Of a stretch of 64,000 nucleotides of DNA, positions 35,207 to 44,845 are shown one piece after another. The number at the start of each line of letters is the position of its first letter. Position 1 is the stretch's first letter. The stretch covers positions 23,373 to 87,372 of the forward strand of contig JAFZRP010000035.1 in assembly GCA_017619795.1 (NCBI GenBank), written 5' to 3'. Origin of the DNA: Treponema sp. (GTDB lineage: Bacteria; Spirochaetota; Spirochaetia; Treponematales; Treponemataceae). The position numbers and the translations under genes are program-made. The notes below the pieces were generated by a model that was not told the origin of the DNA, searched no databases, and worked only from the letters and a program-made list of their open reading frames with translations.

Positions 35207-37162
35207 ATGAAAAGGAATAAAATAATTTCTTTTATTACAGCTGTTTTGTTTGTGCTGCAATTTCAATCTCCGGCATTTGCTAAGAAAAAACAATGGATAA
35301 ATTCAAACATAGATGGAAATATTCTTCCAAAAAAGCCTCGTCTGCAGGATGATTTTTTTCAGGCGATTAATTATGAAGCTTTACGTGATGTGCAGATACC
35401 ACCTCATGTAGACCGCGTAAGCTATGGAACCGATGCGCTTGAAGTTATAGACAAACAGCTGCTTTCAATTGTGAAAGCTGATGCTGTGGGTAAGAATACG
35501 ACTGGTACCGTGGGCGCGGAGGAAAAGGTTTTAAGTGAGTTTTATAATAAAAGCATAAACTGGGAAAAAAGAAATGCGGACGGAATAAAGCCGCTGCTCA
35601 ATATCATCAGCAAAATTAATTCAGTAAACAGTATTGCAGAGTTTGAAGAGCTTTTTTTTGATGAACAGGTCAGACCGTTTCTTCTTTTTGGAGCAGATTT
35701 GCAGGTTGTCAGCGGAATGTGGCATATACCTGTTTTTGGAGTAAACTTATGCTTTAAGGACAATAATGAGGTGCCGCCAGATTTTTATGAAAAAATGCTG
35801 ATCCGATGCGGTTTTGATGAAGCTGAATCTAAAAGACTTGTAAAGCTTGCGCAGGATTTTGAAACAAAGTATTCAGAAATTGAAGTTAACAAAGGAGAGC
35901 TTTTTTATAAAAATAATCCTAATCCTGCAGTTGACGGGCTTCCTGTCGTTAAACTTATGGAAGCAATGGGAGTAGGTCAACTTTCTATGTATTCATTGGG
36001 CGAAACTGAACGGCTCACGGTATTGGCTTCCATTTATAATCAGGAAAACCTTGAAGCAATAAAGACTCTGTGTTTGTGCAGGCTTTTTTTGAAAAGTGCA
36101 GATTATCTGGATAAGCAGGTGTATGATATTGTTCAGGCTTATAGGGCGGAAGCAAAAGGAATCTCAATGGTTTATACAGACGAGCAGCTCGGTCTTGATT
36201 ACTTAAAAAATGCTCTTCCAAAGCTGCTTGGAAAAATCTGGGTAAAAAAATATTTTCCTAAGGAAATAAAAGACGATGTTACACAGCTTTTGGAGTGCAT
36301 TATTGAAGAGTATGTAAAACAGCTTTGTGACTGGGATTATGTTTCTTCGGGAACCGGTTATAATGCAGCTCAGATTTTAAAGAAGGCTATTGTTTTGATT
36401 GGAGCGCAAAATCGCTTTGATGATTATTCAACCTTGTATGATGAGTTTGCTGCAATTGATGGAACAGGTGGTGAAGCTTCTCTGTTTGATTTGTATGTAA
36501 AGATTTTGAATTATGAGAAGAAACTTCAGGCGAAAAAATGTTTTGAGACAGTTAATCCGGATGAATATGAAATTGATATTGCACCTTATATTTTCAATGC
36601 ATATTATAATGGCGGATTGAACACAATCACTATTCTTGCAGGTTTTATAAACGGAATCGGTTATAAAGTTGATATGAGTATAGAAGAAAAACTCTCGTAT
36701 CTTGGCATGACAATTGCGCATGAGATGAGCCATTCTTTTTGCACAAAAGAAGGTATAGGCTTTAGCAGATGGAAAAACGATGATTATCAGAAGCTTCAGG
36801 ACAAGTTTGAAGAAGTTGCAGATTACTTTTATTCTTTTGAGATTCTAAAAGGAACGCGCTGCAAAAAAGAGTGTGTATACGAAGCTTCTGCTGATTTGTT
36901 TGGAATGTCGATTATGCTCAAATTTGCCAAACAATATCCTGATTTTGATTACAAATATTTTTTTGAATGTTACGCCAAGGAAAGCTTGTTTAAGATGCAC
37001 GAAGACAGGTTCAAATATATGATTTCGATTGATAATCATCCGCCGTATTATCTTAGAGTAAATGCAGTGCTTCAGCAGTTTGAAGAATTTTACGAAGCCT
37101 TTGATATAAAGAAGGGTGACGGGATGTATCTTGCAGAAATGAAGAGGATAAAATTATTTTGA
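35207..37162 (+). CDS. Secreted M13 (neprilysin-like) zinc metallopeptidase
   Basis: The start is taken at ATG 35207, giving 651 residues with a proper signal peptide (MKRNKIISFITAVLFVLQFQSPAFA). The reading from 35114 would put 31 unlikely residues before it. The zinc motif is HEMSH at 505-509 and the third ligand Glu559 lies in EASAD. NAYYNGGLNTITILAGFI corresponds to the M13 substrate loop NAYY. Family members cleave small peptides on the outside of the cell; here it is probably periplasmic. The sequence is more divergent than typical PepO. It overlaps the next gene by 4 bp. Confidence 0.9.
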   Translation: MKRNKIISFITAVLFVLQFQSPAFAKKKQWINSNIDGNILPKKPRLQDDFFQAINYEALRDVQIPPHVDRVSYGTDALEVIDKQLLSIVKADAVGKNTTGTVGAEEKVLSEFYNKSINWEKRNADGIKPLLNIISKINSVNSIAEFEELFFDEQVRPFLLFGADLQVVSGMWHIPVFGVNLCFKDNNEVPPDFYEKMLIRCGFDEAESKRLVKLAQDFETKYSEIEVNKGELFYKNNPNPAVDGLPVVKLMEAMGVGQLSMYSLGETERLTVLASIYNQENLEAIKTLCLCRLFLKSADYLDKQVYDIVQAYRAEAKGISMVYTDEQLGLDYLKNALPKLLGKIWVKKYFPKEIKDDVTQLLECIIEEYVKQLCDWDYVSSGTGYNAAQILKKAIVLIGAQNRFDDYSTLYDEFAAIDGTGGEASLFDLYVKILNYEKKLQAKKCFETVNPDEYEIDIAPYIFNAYYNGGLNTITILAGFINGIGYKVDMSIEEKLSYLGMTIAHEMSHSFCTKEGIGFSRWKNDDYQKLQDKFEEVADYFYSFEILKGTRCKKECVYEASADLFGMSIMLKFAKQYPDFDYKYFFECYAKESLFKMHEDRFKYMISIDNHPPYYLRVNAVLQQFEEFYEAFDIKKGDGMYLAEMKRIKLF

Positions 37163-38130
37163 AAAGGTTTAGACACATTATCATTTTGATTTTTATAGGA
37201 TTGTTCTTTTTTAGTAATGCGGCGTTTGCAGAAAAGCTAAAGCTGCTTTCGCTTAATATGGGGGCCAAGGGACGAACTGCAGCACTGATTGCCGATATGA
37301 TTGATGAGTCGGGAGCGGATATTGTATTCCTCCAGGAAGTTTGGGTAAAGCCACCTGAAAATTCTGCCTTGAACAGAATGGTCGGACGGCTTGGAAAAGA
37401 CTGGGCATTTGTTACGAGCTCTTCTTATGCGCTTATGGAAATGCAATATAAGGGCGAGGAAACTTACAAAACAGGCGGTTACGCTCAGAACAATGCAATC
37501 TTATATAATAGAAAAAAGCTTTCTGCTACAGATTTTGCCGATGAGCTTGGCTTTACTGATTTTGATGGAGAATACCTGTTTGATAAAAACAATGTACAGG
37601 TGGTAGCCTTTAAGCTGGCTGGAACTCCTTCATCATCATCTTACGATTTGTATGCAATTAACGTACACCTTCCGTATAATGATTACCAGCATCGTATGCG
37701 GGATCTGGAAACACTGGAAAAGCTGTACGCAAAGTATAAGCGTTCTGCAGCACTTGTTATTGCCGGAGATTTTAACTTAAACCGCTCTGTGCTCACTGCG
37801 CGCAATTTTGATTTTGTGGATGGCAGCAAAAGATGGTTTTCTGATCCGAATTATGGGATTGCCACAACAGTTTCTCCAAGCAACAAGGACTATGCAATTT
37901 TTGTGAATGATTATGACCATTTTATCTATAATAAAAAAGCGAAGATTGCAGAAGAAATGCACAGGGCTTTTTCAGAGGACAAGGCTTCTGAAGCAAGCGG
38001 TTTTTATGATGCAAGAAAACGGAGCAGCGATATAATCCGTTTTGGTAAAAATGTGTATACTCGAGGCGTTGATTATAGAGAAGCGGTTTCTGATCATATA
38101 CCGATTATGTTGGCGGTAGAGGTGGAGTAA
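37159..38130 (+). CDS. Secreted endonuclease/exonuclease/phosphatase family protein
   Basis: The 323-residue protein starts at TTG 37159, overlapping the peptidase stop, with AGAGGA 10 nt upstream. After a signal peptide (residues 1-24) come the family marks: LSLNMGAKG, DIVFLQEVW with the metal-binding Glu, YAINVHLPYND, VIAGDFNLNRS, and SDHIPIMLAV with the catalytic Asp-His. The family includes DNases, inositol phosphatases and bacterial sphingomyelinases. An exported, single-domain form is compatible with a nuclease or sphingomyelinase-type phospholipase, but the substrate cannot be chosen from the sequence. Confidence 0.88.
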   Translation: MKRFRHIIILIFIGLFFFSNAAFAEKLKLLSLNMGAKGRTAALIADMIDESGADIVFLQEVWVKPPENSALNRMVGRLGKDWAFVTSSSYALMEMQYKGEETYKTGGYAQNNAILYNRKKLSATDFADELGFTDFDGEYLFDKNNVQVVAFKLAGTPSSSSYDLYAINVHLPYNDYQHRMRDLETLEKLYAKYKRSAALVIAGDFNLNRSVLTARNFDFVDGSKRWFSDPNYGIATTVSPSNKDYAIFVNDYDHFIYNKKAKIAEEMHRAFSEDKASEASGFYDARKRSSDIIRFGKNVYTRGVDYREAVSDHIPIMLAVEVE

Positions 38131-38149
38131 AAAAGGGGAAGATAGTTTC

Positions 38150-39922
38150 CTATTTCAAATTATACCGCACCAGCTTTTCGTAATTCCCGGTATTTTTCTC
38201 AGGATACTCATCATCAACATTACACGAAAAAACTTCGTATTCGCTGTGACCAAAATCAAGGCGGGCATTTGTGAGGGCTCCGGCTTCCTCTAGTAAGGTG
38301 CGGTGGCGTTCTTTATCATAATTATGCTTATACCAGGACGGCCAGTTTCCCTGTTTGCCGCGAAGGACAAAATCATAGCGGAGTAAATCGTATAAAATCT
38401 CAGGATTAAGTTTTGGAAGCTGAGCTATATTTGTGCTCAAAAATTCAAACCAGAAGGTTTCGCGGCGGGCTGCTTCGAATACACCCTGCTGTTCGCCTGA
38501 CTCTGTCATCAGCTTGAAAAAGTTCCAGAAGCCAAGCGTGTGCCCAATGTACTTCATTGTGTGCGAAAAGAGTTCTTTGTTCCAGAAAGCATCTGTCAGA
38601 ACCTCAAGATCTTTCAAGAAAAGCATATCCTTGTATGACATGTAAGGAGTGGAAAAAGTTTCGTAGACGGGATTTTCCATCCACTGCCAGCCGTTTTGCT
38701 TTGCGTACTGTTCCATTTGCGTTCCGTGAAGTACCTTTAGAAAACCAAGCTGGATTGCATCAGGAGCAAACGACATAACAAAATCAAACGACTTTCCAAA
38801 GCTTTCAAGATTTTCGTAAGGAAGCCCTGCAATTAAATCAAGGTGCTGGTGAATTGTCCGTGGAATACGGCGGATATTATCTGCGAGCTTTTCTATGTTT
38901 GTTGAACGGCTGACGGCACTAAGACTTTTTTTGTTAGCGGACTGAACGCCTATTTCAAACTGCATGACTCCTGAGGGAACGGTCTGCAAAAACTCAAGGG
39001 CTTCGTCTGTTAAAAACTCTGCTTCTATTTCAAAATGAAACATTGTGAGCTTGTTGTGATGCTCTAAAATATATCGCCAGATTGCAATGTAGCGGTCGGG
39101 TTGCAAATTATAGGTACGGTCAACAAACTTAACGAGCGGGATGTTGTTATCAAGAAAAATCTGAAGCTCCTGGAAAACGAGTTCAAGTGGTTTGAAGCGG
39201 ACACGTTTGTCGAGTGAAGACATACAGTAAGCGCACGAATACGGACATCCGCGCGAAGATTCGTAATAGTAAATCTTGTTTTTGTTGATGGTTTCTAAGG
39301 ATGAACTGGATGGTGTGGCTGAACTTGATGGTGTGTCAGAACTGGATGGTGTGGCGGTAATCAACTCTGGATACGGAAAGGGCAGTTCAGAAAGATCACA
39401 GATAAGTTCGCGTTCACTGGTAAAAGTTACACTACCATCATCATCACGGAGATAGAGACCTTTTATTGCGCTTAGTTTACGAAGAACTCTGCCTGTATCT
39501 GTGCGGTTGAAACTTTTTGAATCAGGCTGTGCTATTGCTTCGACAATTTCTGCTGTTGTCTGTTCACCTTCGCCTTTAATAATAAAATCAAGCTCAGGTA
39601 ATTTTTTCAAATACAACTCTGCGGCAAATCCAAACTCGGGACCACCGGCACCAATCAAAACAGAAGGCAGCAGTTTTTTTATATCAGGGATAATTTTTGT
39701 AGTAAGCTCGGCATTCCATATGTAGGTTGAAAAAAGAATAATGGAAGGTTCCTGTTCGTAAATGCCGCGCAAAATCTCGCCAACCGGCTGGTTTATTGTG
39801 AACTCAGTAAAAGCAACCTCAAGTTTGCTCGCAACGTGTTTTTTCACATATTCACAGATTGAACGAACTGCAAGGCAAGTATGAGAATAAGATGCATTTA
39901 TTCCGACAAGAAGGATTTTCAC
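38150..39922 (-). CDS. B12-binding-domain radical SAM protein
   Basis: This 590-residue protein has an N-terminal B12-binding-like Rossmann domain (residues 1-135, LIGAGGPEFGFAAE) and a radical SAM domain with CxxxCxxC at Cys226, Cys230 and Cys233 (SRGCPYSCAYC). The C-terminal 180 residues resemble DUF4080. A TPSSS-repeat insert (about 190-207) separates the two domains. The start is GTG 39922. A TATAAT ends 6 nt before the GTG, so the mRNA looks leaderless. Such proteins methylate or rearrange unactivated carbons; the substrate is unknown. Confidence 0.88.
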   Translation of the reverse strand: MKILLVGINASYSHTCLAVRSICEYVKKHVASKLEVAFTEFTINQPVGEILRGIYEQEPSIILFSTYIWNAELTTKIIPDIKKLLPSVLIGAGGPEFGFAAELYLKKLPELDFIIKGEGEQTTAEIVEAIAQPDSKSFNRTDTGRVLRKLSAIKGLYLRDDDGSVTFTSERELICDLSELPFPYPELITATPSSSDTPSSSATPSSSSLETINKNKIYYYESSRGCPYSCAYCMSSLDKRVRFKPLELVFQELQIFLDNNIPLVKFVDRTYNLQPDRYIAIWRYILEHHNKLTMFHFEIEAEFLTDEALEFLQTVPSGVMQFEIGVQSANKKSLSAVSRSTNIEKLADNIRRIPRTIHQHLDLIAGLPYENLESFGKSFDFVMSFAPDAIQLGFLKVLHGTQMEQYAKQNGWQWMENPVYETFSTPYMSYKDMLFLKDLEVLTDAFWNKELFSHTMKYIGHTLGFWNFFKLMTESGEQQGVFEAARRETFWFEFLSTNIAQLPKLNPEILYDLLRYDFVLRGKQGNWPSWYKHNYDKERHRTLLEEAGALTNARLDFGHSEYEVFSCNVDDEYPEKNTGNYEKLVRYNLK

Positions 39923-39989
39923 AAAAGTATTATAGCACGGAAGGAAGGGAAGAATGAAGATATTGTGATTGTTTGAGATTTGATTGTTT

Positions 39990-40028
39990 AAAATAAATCA
40001 CCCCTGCACCTGAGAAATGCAGGGGTGA
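39990..40028 (-). terminator. Terminator of the rex-serC-serA operon
   Basis: TCACCCCTGCA pairs perfectly with TGCAGGGGTGA around a 9-nt loop, and a T-rich stretch follows on the minus strand. It lies 30 bp after the serA stop. Confidence 0.85.
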
Positions 40029-40057
40029 AGTTATAATTTTATTTAGTCCGTTTAGAA

Positions 40058-41236
40058 TTAGTTATAAATTGGTCTAACTCTGTTTACTGTATCACAAGCT
40101 GCGAGCTTAGCGAGAATGTCGTCTGTTACAACACCGTCAACGTCGATGATGTTGTAAGCTACGTCGCCGCGAGCCTGGTTGATAAAGCTTGCGATGTTGA
40201 GCTTTGCTTCACCAAGAATTGTTGTGAACTTAGAAATTGTGTCCGGAATATTCTTGTGGCTGATGCAAAGACGAGTTCCGCCGGCTGGGATAGGGTTGTC
40301 TGTAACTGTTTTTGGGAAGTTTACAGAGTTTACAATGTTTCCGAACTCGAGGAAGTCCTTGAGCTGAGCAGCGGCCATAACAGCACAGTTGTCTTCTGCT
40401 TCTGGAGTAGAAGCTCCAAGGTGAGGCATACAAACAACCTTTGGATGATTAAGCAATTCTTCTGCAGCAAAGTCTGTGATAAGTGCGCTTACTTTTCCGC
40501 TGTCCAAAGCAGCAATAATATCAGCATTGTTTACAAGACCACCACGAGCAATGTTGATGATGCGAACACCGTCCTTCATATTCTTGATTGCAGCAGCGTT
40601 GATCATACCCTTTGTGTCGTTTGTCTGTGGAACGTGGATTGTGATGTAATCACACTTTGCATAAAGGCTGTCCAAAGTTTCTGCAATCTTAACTTTCTTG
40701 TCGAGCTTGAGAGCTGAGTTTACAGAAAGGAATGGATCATAACCGATAACTTCCATACCAAAGTGGAGGGCAAGGTTAGCAACCATATCACCAATAGCAC
40801 CAAGACCGATTACACCAAGTGTTTTTCCCATCAATTCTGGACCAACAAACTGGCTCTTTCCTTTTTCAGCAAGATCAGGAATCTCATCACCTTTTCCAGA
40901 AAGTCCTTTTACCCATTTGTTAGCGTCAATTACAGGGCGGCTTGAAAGGAGAAGTGCGAGCATAACAAGCTCTTTTACAGCGTTAGCGTTAGCACCTGGA
41001 GTATTGAAAACAACAACACCTTTTTCTGTAAGCTCTGGAATTGGGATATTGTTAGTTCCAGCCCCTGCACGAGCAACAGCCTTTACGTTGTCAGAAAGCT
41101 TCATTTCGTGCATATCTGCAGAACGTACAAGAATAGCATCCGGGTTATTGATGTCTGTAGCAATTTCGTAATTATCACGGTCGAGCTGGTTGAGTCCGAC
41201 TGTAGCGATTTTATTTAATGTCTGAATCTTAAACAT
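40058..41236 (-). CDS. serA: D-3-phosphoglycerate dehydrogenase
   Basis: The start is ATG 41236 after AAGGAG, giving 392 residues; the longer reading overlaps the ribosome site. The enzyme oxidises 3-phosphoglycerate, the first step of serine synthesis. GLGAIGDMVANLA is the NAD-binding loop, RIINIARGGLVNN and MPHLGAST hold active-site Arg and His, and residues 315-392 form an ACT domain (NIPDTISKFTTILGEAKLNIASFINQARGDVAYNIIDVDG). The ACT domain suggests serine feedback. It follows serC by 1 bp and is the last gene of the operon. Confidence 0.96.
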   Translation of the reverse strand: MFKIQTLNKIATVGLNQLDRDNYEIATDINNPDAILVRSADMHEMKLSDNVKAVARAGAGTNNIPIPELTEKGVVVFNTPGANANAVKELVMLALLLSSRPVIDANKWVKGLSGKGDEIPDLAEKGKSQFVGPELMGKTLGVIGLGAIGDMVANLALHFGMEVIGYDPFLSVNSALKLDKKVKIAETLDSLYAKCDYITIHVPQTNDTKGMINAAAIKNMKDGVRIINIARGGLVNNADIIAALDSGKVSALITDFAAEELLNHPKVVCMPHLGASTPEAEDNCAVMAAAQLKDFLEFGNIVNSVNFPKTVTDNPIPAGGTRLCISHKNIPDTISKFTTILGEAKLNIASFINQARGDVAYNIIDVDGVVTDDILAKLAACDTVNRVRPIYN

Positions 41237-41237
41237 A

Positions 41238-42371
41238 TTAGTTCTCCTTAGCAAACTTTTTCATAAACTCTACAAGAGCTTTTACACCATCGAGTGTCAT
41301 AGCATTGTAGATACTTGCGCGCATACCACCAACAAGTCTGTGTCCTTTAAGGTTTACAAGACCAGCTGCAGCAGCTTCTTTTACAAACTTGTCGTTGATT
41401 TCCTTTTCCTTAGCAGCAGCGGCTTCATCATCAGCAGCGTGGTTAGAATACTTTGTAAGGAATGGAACGTTCATCAAAGAGCGGCTTCCAACAGCAGCAG
41501 TTGCGTGATAGAAGTTTCCGTCATTGTTATCAAGGAAGTTGTAAAGATAATCAGCCTTTTCCTTGTTGCGTTTGAGCATTCCAGCAGCTCCGCCATTCTT
41601 TTCAATCCAGTGAAGAACCTTGTCCAAAACGTAGATTGTATAGCAAGGTGGTGTATTGTACATAGAACCGTTGTCGGCATGTGTCTTGTAAGCAAGCATT
41701 GTTGGTGTGCCTGGAAGACAGTTTTCAACTTCAGGAATCAAGTCTTCGCGGATGATAACAAGAGTAACACCGGCAGGAGCCAGGTTCTTCTGAGCACCAG
41801 CGAAAAGCAGACCAAACTTTGTAACATCAAGTGGTTCGCTCAAAACACATGAAGAAATATCTGCTACGAGAGGGATATTACCTGTGTCTGGAATGTACTC
41901 GTAATGAGTTCCCATGATTGTGTTGTTGAAACAGATGTAAGCGTAATCATAATCGCCTTCAATCTTTTCAACCTTTGGAATATATGAATAGTTCTTGTCT
42001 TTAGAAGAAGCAATTACATCAACTTCAATACCAAGCTTTTTAGCTTCTGCAGCAGCTTTCTTTGCCCAAACACCAGTTTCGATGTAAGCAGCTTTTTTAT
42101 TTTTGATACCAAGGTTTTCGGCAACCATAGCAAACTGAGTGGAACCTCCGCCCTGTACAAAAAGTACCTTGTAGTTATCAGGTACGTTCATCAATTTGCG
42201 AACCATAGCTTCTGCATCCTGAATGATTGGTTCATAAGCCTTTGAACGATGGCTCATTTCCATAACAGACTGACCTGTTCCATTGTAATCAAGCATTTCT
42301 GCTGCACATTCCTTCAAAACTTCTTCTGGCAGGCAGCTTGGACCCGCACTAAAATTGTACACTCTTGCCAT
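41238..42371 (-). CDS. serC: Phosphoserine aminotransferase
   Basis: This 377-residue PLP enzyme converts 3-phosphohydroxypyruvate to phosphoserine. RVYNFSAGPSCLPEEVLKEC at the N-terminus, VQGGGSTQFAM, and FAGAQKNLAPAGVTLVII with the PLP lysine are class V aminotransferase SerC signatures. It is 23 bp after rex and 1 bp before serA. The phosphatase step (SerB) is not present here, although a HAD-IB protein occurs at 59551. Confidence 0.97.
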   Translation of the reverse strand: MARVYNFSAGPSCLPEEVLKECAAEMLDYNGTGQSVMEMSHRSKAYEPIIQDAEAMVRKLMNVPDNYKVLFVQGGGSTQFAMVAENLGIKNKKAAYIETGVWAKKAAAEAKKLGIEVDVIASSKDKNYSYIPKVEKIEGDYDYAYICFNNTIMGTHYEYIPDTGNIPLVADISSCVLSEPLDVTKFGLLFAGAQKNLAPAGVTLVIIREDLIPEVENCLPGTPTMLAYKTHADNGSMYNTPPCYTIYVLDKVLHWIEKNGGAAGMLKRNKEKADYLYNFLDNNDGNFYHATAAVGSRSLMNVPFLTKYSNHAADDEAAAAKEKEINDKFVKEAAAAGLVNLKGHRLVGGMRASIYNAMTLDGVKALVEFMKKFAKEN

Positions 42372-42393
42372 AATTGACCGACTCCTTTGTCTT

Positions 42394-42999
42394 TTAATTT
42401 ACTAGTTTTAACGCATTTATTACCGAAAGGTTTTCGACCTTTATCTCCGGTGGAACCTTCAGGACGCAACGCGTCATATTTACAATACCTTTTATTCCTG
42501 CTGCTATAAGCCTTTCGGCCATAACCTGTGCATCCTTGTCTGCAACTGTGAGAACCGCAAGAGAAATCTTCTCCTGTTTAATCACCCAGTTCATGTCGTG
42601 TGCAGGGTAGAGTGGAAAGTTTGACCTCAGGATTTCAACTCTGTTCACGTTTGAATCAAAGCCGGCTTTTATAACAAAAGGTGTATCCTCTGTAAGCTTT
42701 TCATCAAGCAGAGCCGCTCCAAGACGACCAAGTCCCACAATGCAGCAGTTTTTTGTTTGTGCTTCAAGCCCGAGTGCCTGGTTTATTGCAGTCCGCAAAT
42801 CAACCGTCTGGTACCCGTTTGAAACTCCCTTGTTGTATCCAAGCAGCCAAAGGTCATGCCTTATTAGCGAATCCTTCCAGCCTGTCTGCCCGCTGATCTG
42901 AAGTGAAGTGATTTTCGATTCAGGCCAGGTTTCCAGCAGATGAAGCAGAAGAAGCATCCTTTTTCTGGTTGCTTCTGGAATTACAACTGATGTTGCCAT
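42394..42999 (-). CDS. rex: Redox-sensing transcriptional repressor Rex
   Basis: The start is ATG 42999 after GGAGGT, giving 201 residues; an earlier in-frame codon at 43026 is unlikely. Residues 10-75 are the Rex winged helix (SLIRHDLWLLGYNKGVSNGYQTVDL), and residues 84-200 a Rossmann domain with GLGRLG (89-94). Rex senses NADH/NAD+ and represses fermentation and redox genes when NADH is low. Its own promoter carries a TGTTA-N6-TAACA palindrome at 43092-43115. Co-transcription with serC and serA, whose first step makes NADH, gives an operon linking redox state to serine synthesis. Confidence 0.9.
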   Translation of the reverse strand: MATSVVIPEATRKRMLLLLHLLETWPESKITSLQISGQTGWKDSLIRHDLWLLGYNKGVSNGYQTVDLRTAINQALGLEAQTKNCCIVGLGRLGAALLDEKLTEDTPFVIKAGFDSNVNRVEILRSNFPLYPAHDMNWVIKQEKISLAVLTVADKDAQVMAERLIAAGIKGIVNMTRCVLKVPPEIKVENLSVINALKLVN

Positions 43000-43060
43000 T
43001 ATAGGTACCTCCAATATAAGGGTCAATGAATAAAATGGACTTTTTTCCCTTTAGAGACGA

Positions 43061-43115
43061 ATTTTAGTGCAAAAATGACGAAAAATCAACGTTACTGTTA
43101 AAAATATAACAGTAA
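43061..43115 (-). promoter_or_regulatory. rex promoter with Rex-type operator
   Basis: TTGATT (43089-43084), 17 bp and TAAAAT (43066-43061) form the rex promoter. A perfect palindrome TTACTGTTA-N6-TAACAGTAA (43092-43115) lies immediately upstream of the -35. Its core TGTTA-N6-TAACA matches the clostridial-type Rex site TTGTTAA-N4-TTAACAA closely, so Rex likely controls its own operon. Confidence 0.72.
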
Positions 43116-43132
43116 ATCTACAGATAAAAGTT

Positions 43133-43180
43133 AAAAAAAAAGAGGAACCGGAGAAAAACTAACAAAAACCGGTTCCCCTC
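43133..43180 (-). terminator. Terminator after the lytic transglycosylase gene
   Basis: AGGGGAACCGG pairs with CCGGTTCCTCT around a 17-nt loop, followed by nine T on the minus strand. Another imperfect hairpin (43208-43242) lies between it and the stop codon. Confidence 0.82.
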
Positions 43181-43245
43181 AAAAATTAGGAGGCTAAGTT
43201 GATAAAGGAAGCTGTTGGGGCAGTGAAGATTGCGTCAACAGTTTC

Positions 43246-44061
43246 CTACTGCTTGTCACTGGCAGCGTATGCTACTGTGATTCCCTGCACAAAGTCATTA
43301 TCAAAATAAGTGATGACTTCCTGTGCAAAAAGGTTATCAAGCATTTTCTGGTATGCCATTATGTTGCCCACATAGTTTAAGGTTGTCTGTGGTGTACTGT
43401 TTGAACGAACTCTTCCTGTTCCTGCGTTGTACATTGCCAGACCTGAAACCTCATTTCCTGCGGTATTTAAGCAAAACCTTAAGTGCGACATACCATATTT
43501 CGAGCTGATAAAAGGATCATAAAAATCTGCTTCTGTCAGCTTCGGAAATGTATTGCTGTTCAACTGAAACAATCCGCGGTCAACGGTGTTGTTGGAGTTA
43601 TTGTGAACAGCCTTTGTATTATATCTGCTTTCCGTATAAGCAAGTGAAAAGGCGAGGGAAAGCGGAATATCATTTTTATCGGCTTCTGTAAGGATTGCCT
43701 GCGCAATATCCTTGCTGCCTGTTATGTGTGTGTAAAACCATTCTACTGCTGCACGTGATGCTGACTGACGGTAATAAACAAGTCCAATATCAGTCTTATC
43801 GCTCATATTACAGAAGGAAATATCTGCTAAGTATTCCTGAAAAGCTTCAGATATTTCAAACTCAAAATCTGCAGTGTCTTCTTCGGCCAAAGCTTCAATA
43901 ACAGGTATTTCAGCTGACTGGGAAATCTCAGTAACTGAAACTGTTTTTTCTGCAGGGCACATAAAGTAAACTGCAAGTGATGCAGCTGCTGCAAAAAAGA
44001 AAAGGATACAGAGAATAAAACAAGAACTTACAAATCTGCTTTGCGATGTCTTGTAATTCAT
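43246..44061 (-). CDS. Membrane-anchored lytic transglycosylase (SLT domain)
   Basis: This 271-residue protein has an uncleaved signal anchor (residues 11-34) and an SLT domain from about residue 115 to 250. The catalytic Glu is Glu144 in AYTESRYNTKAVHNNSNN, followed by DRGLFQLNS and GMSHLRFCLN plus LAMYNAGTGRVRS, all characteristic of goose-lysozyme-type transglycosylases. It would cut the peptidoglycan glycan strand and form 1,6-anhydro ends during wall remodelling. In spirochetes such enzymes can also clear space for flagellar rods, but nothing here shows which. Confidence 0.88.
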   Translation of the reverse strand: MNYKTSQSRFVSSCFILCILFFFAAAASLAVYFMCPAEKTVSVTEISQSAEIPVIEALAEEDTADFEFEISEAFQEYLADISFCNMSDKTDIGLVYYRQSASRAAVEWFYTHITGSKDIAQAILTEADKNDIPLSLAFSLAYTESRYNTKAVHNNSNNTVDRGLFQLNSNTFPKLTEADFYDPFISSKYGMSHLRFCLNTAGNEVSGLAMYNAGTGRVRSNSTPQTTLNYVGNIMAYQKMLDNLFAQEVITYFDNDFVQGITVAYAASDKQ

Positions 44062-44314
44062 TTTCTTTCTTTATCCTCACTTTTTATTCAATCTTTTATT
44101 CCTGAGCGACATGGTTTTTAGCACATCAGCATAATGCCACAAAGTTAAAAAACAATCAATGCTTTTTTGAAGAAAAATGATATTTTTTTTCGATTTTGTG
44201 CGAAAATTATAATAATGCTAAGAAAATATTTGAAAATGATGTAATATTTCGCAAATATTACGGTTATTATCCTGTTGTTTGAAGGTATTTATAAACGCCA
44301 GGACAATAAAATGC

Positions 44315-44845
44315 TTAATAAAAAGCAACCGGAAGCTCAGAAAAGGCTACAGCCTGGTCCGAAACGTTGTTTTTATCTGCAAAATATACATAATGTGCGT
44401 GTTTTACGGCAAGTGTTTCCATAAATGCTGCGGCAGGAGAGTCTGCACCAGTTCCTTTTGCAAGAAGTTCTTTTGGAAGTTCAAGGCCAATAAGGGCAGT
44501 ACAGTCTTTTATTCTTCTTGCAGTATGATTGAACGCCGAGGTAAAGGCTTCATCATCATCACTGGAATTAAGAGGCTTATCTACAACAGGCTTTATAATT
44601 GCAAACTGATTCTTTTCTTCAAACTGCTTCAGAAAGTCTCGGAGCTTTGCAAGAAAATCTTCATTATAAAGCTCAGCCTCAAGTTCAATCATGCTCCAGG
44701 GGATTTCTATAATAAAAAAAGGATTTGTATTATATGTAAGATTTTTTGCTGTAAGACATGGCAACTGTGCCAGATCTACAACTGAATTATCCGCAAGCTT
44801 GTACAGGCGGTTATCTTTTACGGTAAAAAGGGGAGAAAGTTTCAT
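44315..44845 (-). CDS. Hypothetical protein
   Basis: This 176-residue cytosolic-looking protein follows a good AGGAG site. It has no signal peptide or membrane segment. Visible pieces are FFIIEIPWSMIELEAELYNEDFLAKLRDFLKQFEEKNQFAIIKPV, alternating strand and helix, and a C-terminal half with FMETLAVKHAHYVYFADKN. The strand-helix rhythm would suit a small alpha/beta or TIM-barrel fragment, but I do not recognise a family. It lies 120 bp after PTS IIA with a terminator between, so it is probably a separate unit. A near-perfect inverted repeat (44864-44888) precedes it. Confidence 0.65.
   Translation of the reverse strand: MKLSPLFTVKDNRLYKLADNSVVDLAQLPCLTAKNLTYNTNPFFIIEIPWSMIELEAELYNEDFLAKLRDFLKQFEEKNQFAIIKPVVDKPLNSSDDDEAFTSAFNHTARRIKDCTALIGLELPKELLAKGTGADSPAAAFMETLAVKHAHYVYFADKNNVSDQAVAFSELPVAFY

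Noticed and set aside
44279..44785. 168-codon plus-strand frame opposite the 44315-44845 gene
   Set aside because: Cys/Lys/Ile-rich shadow without a ribosome site; the minus-strand gene has a clear AGGAG and balanced composition.
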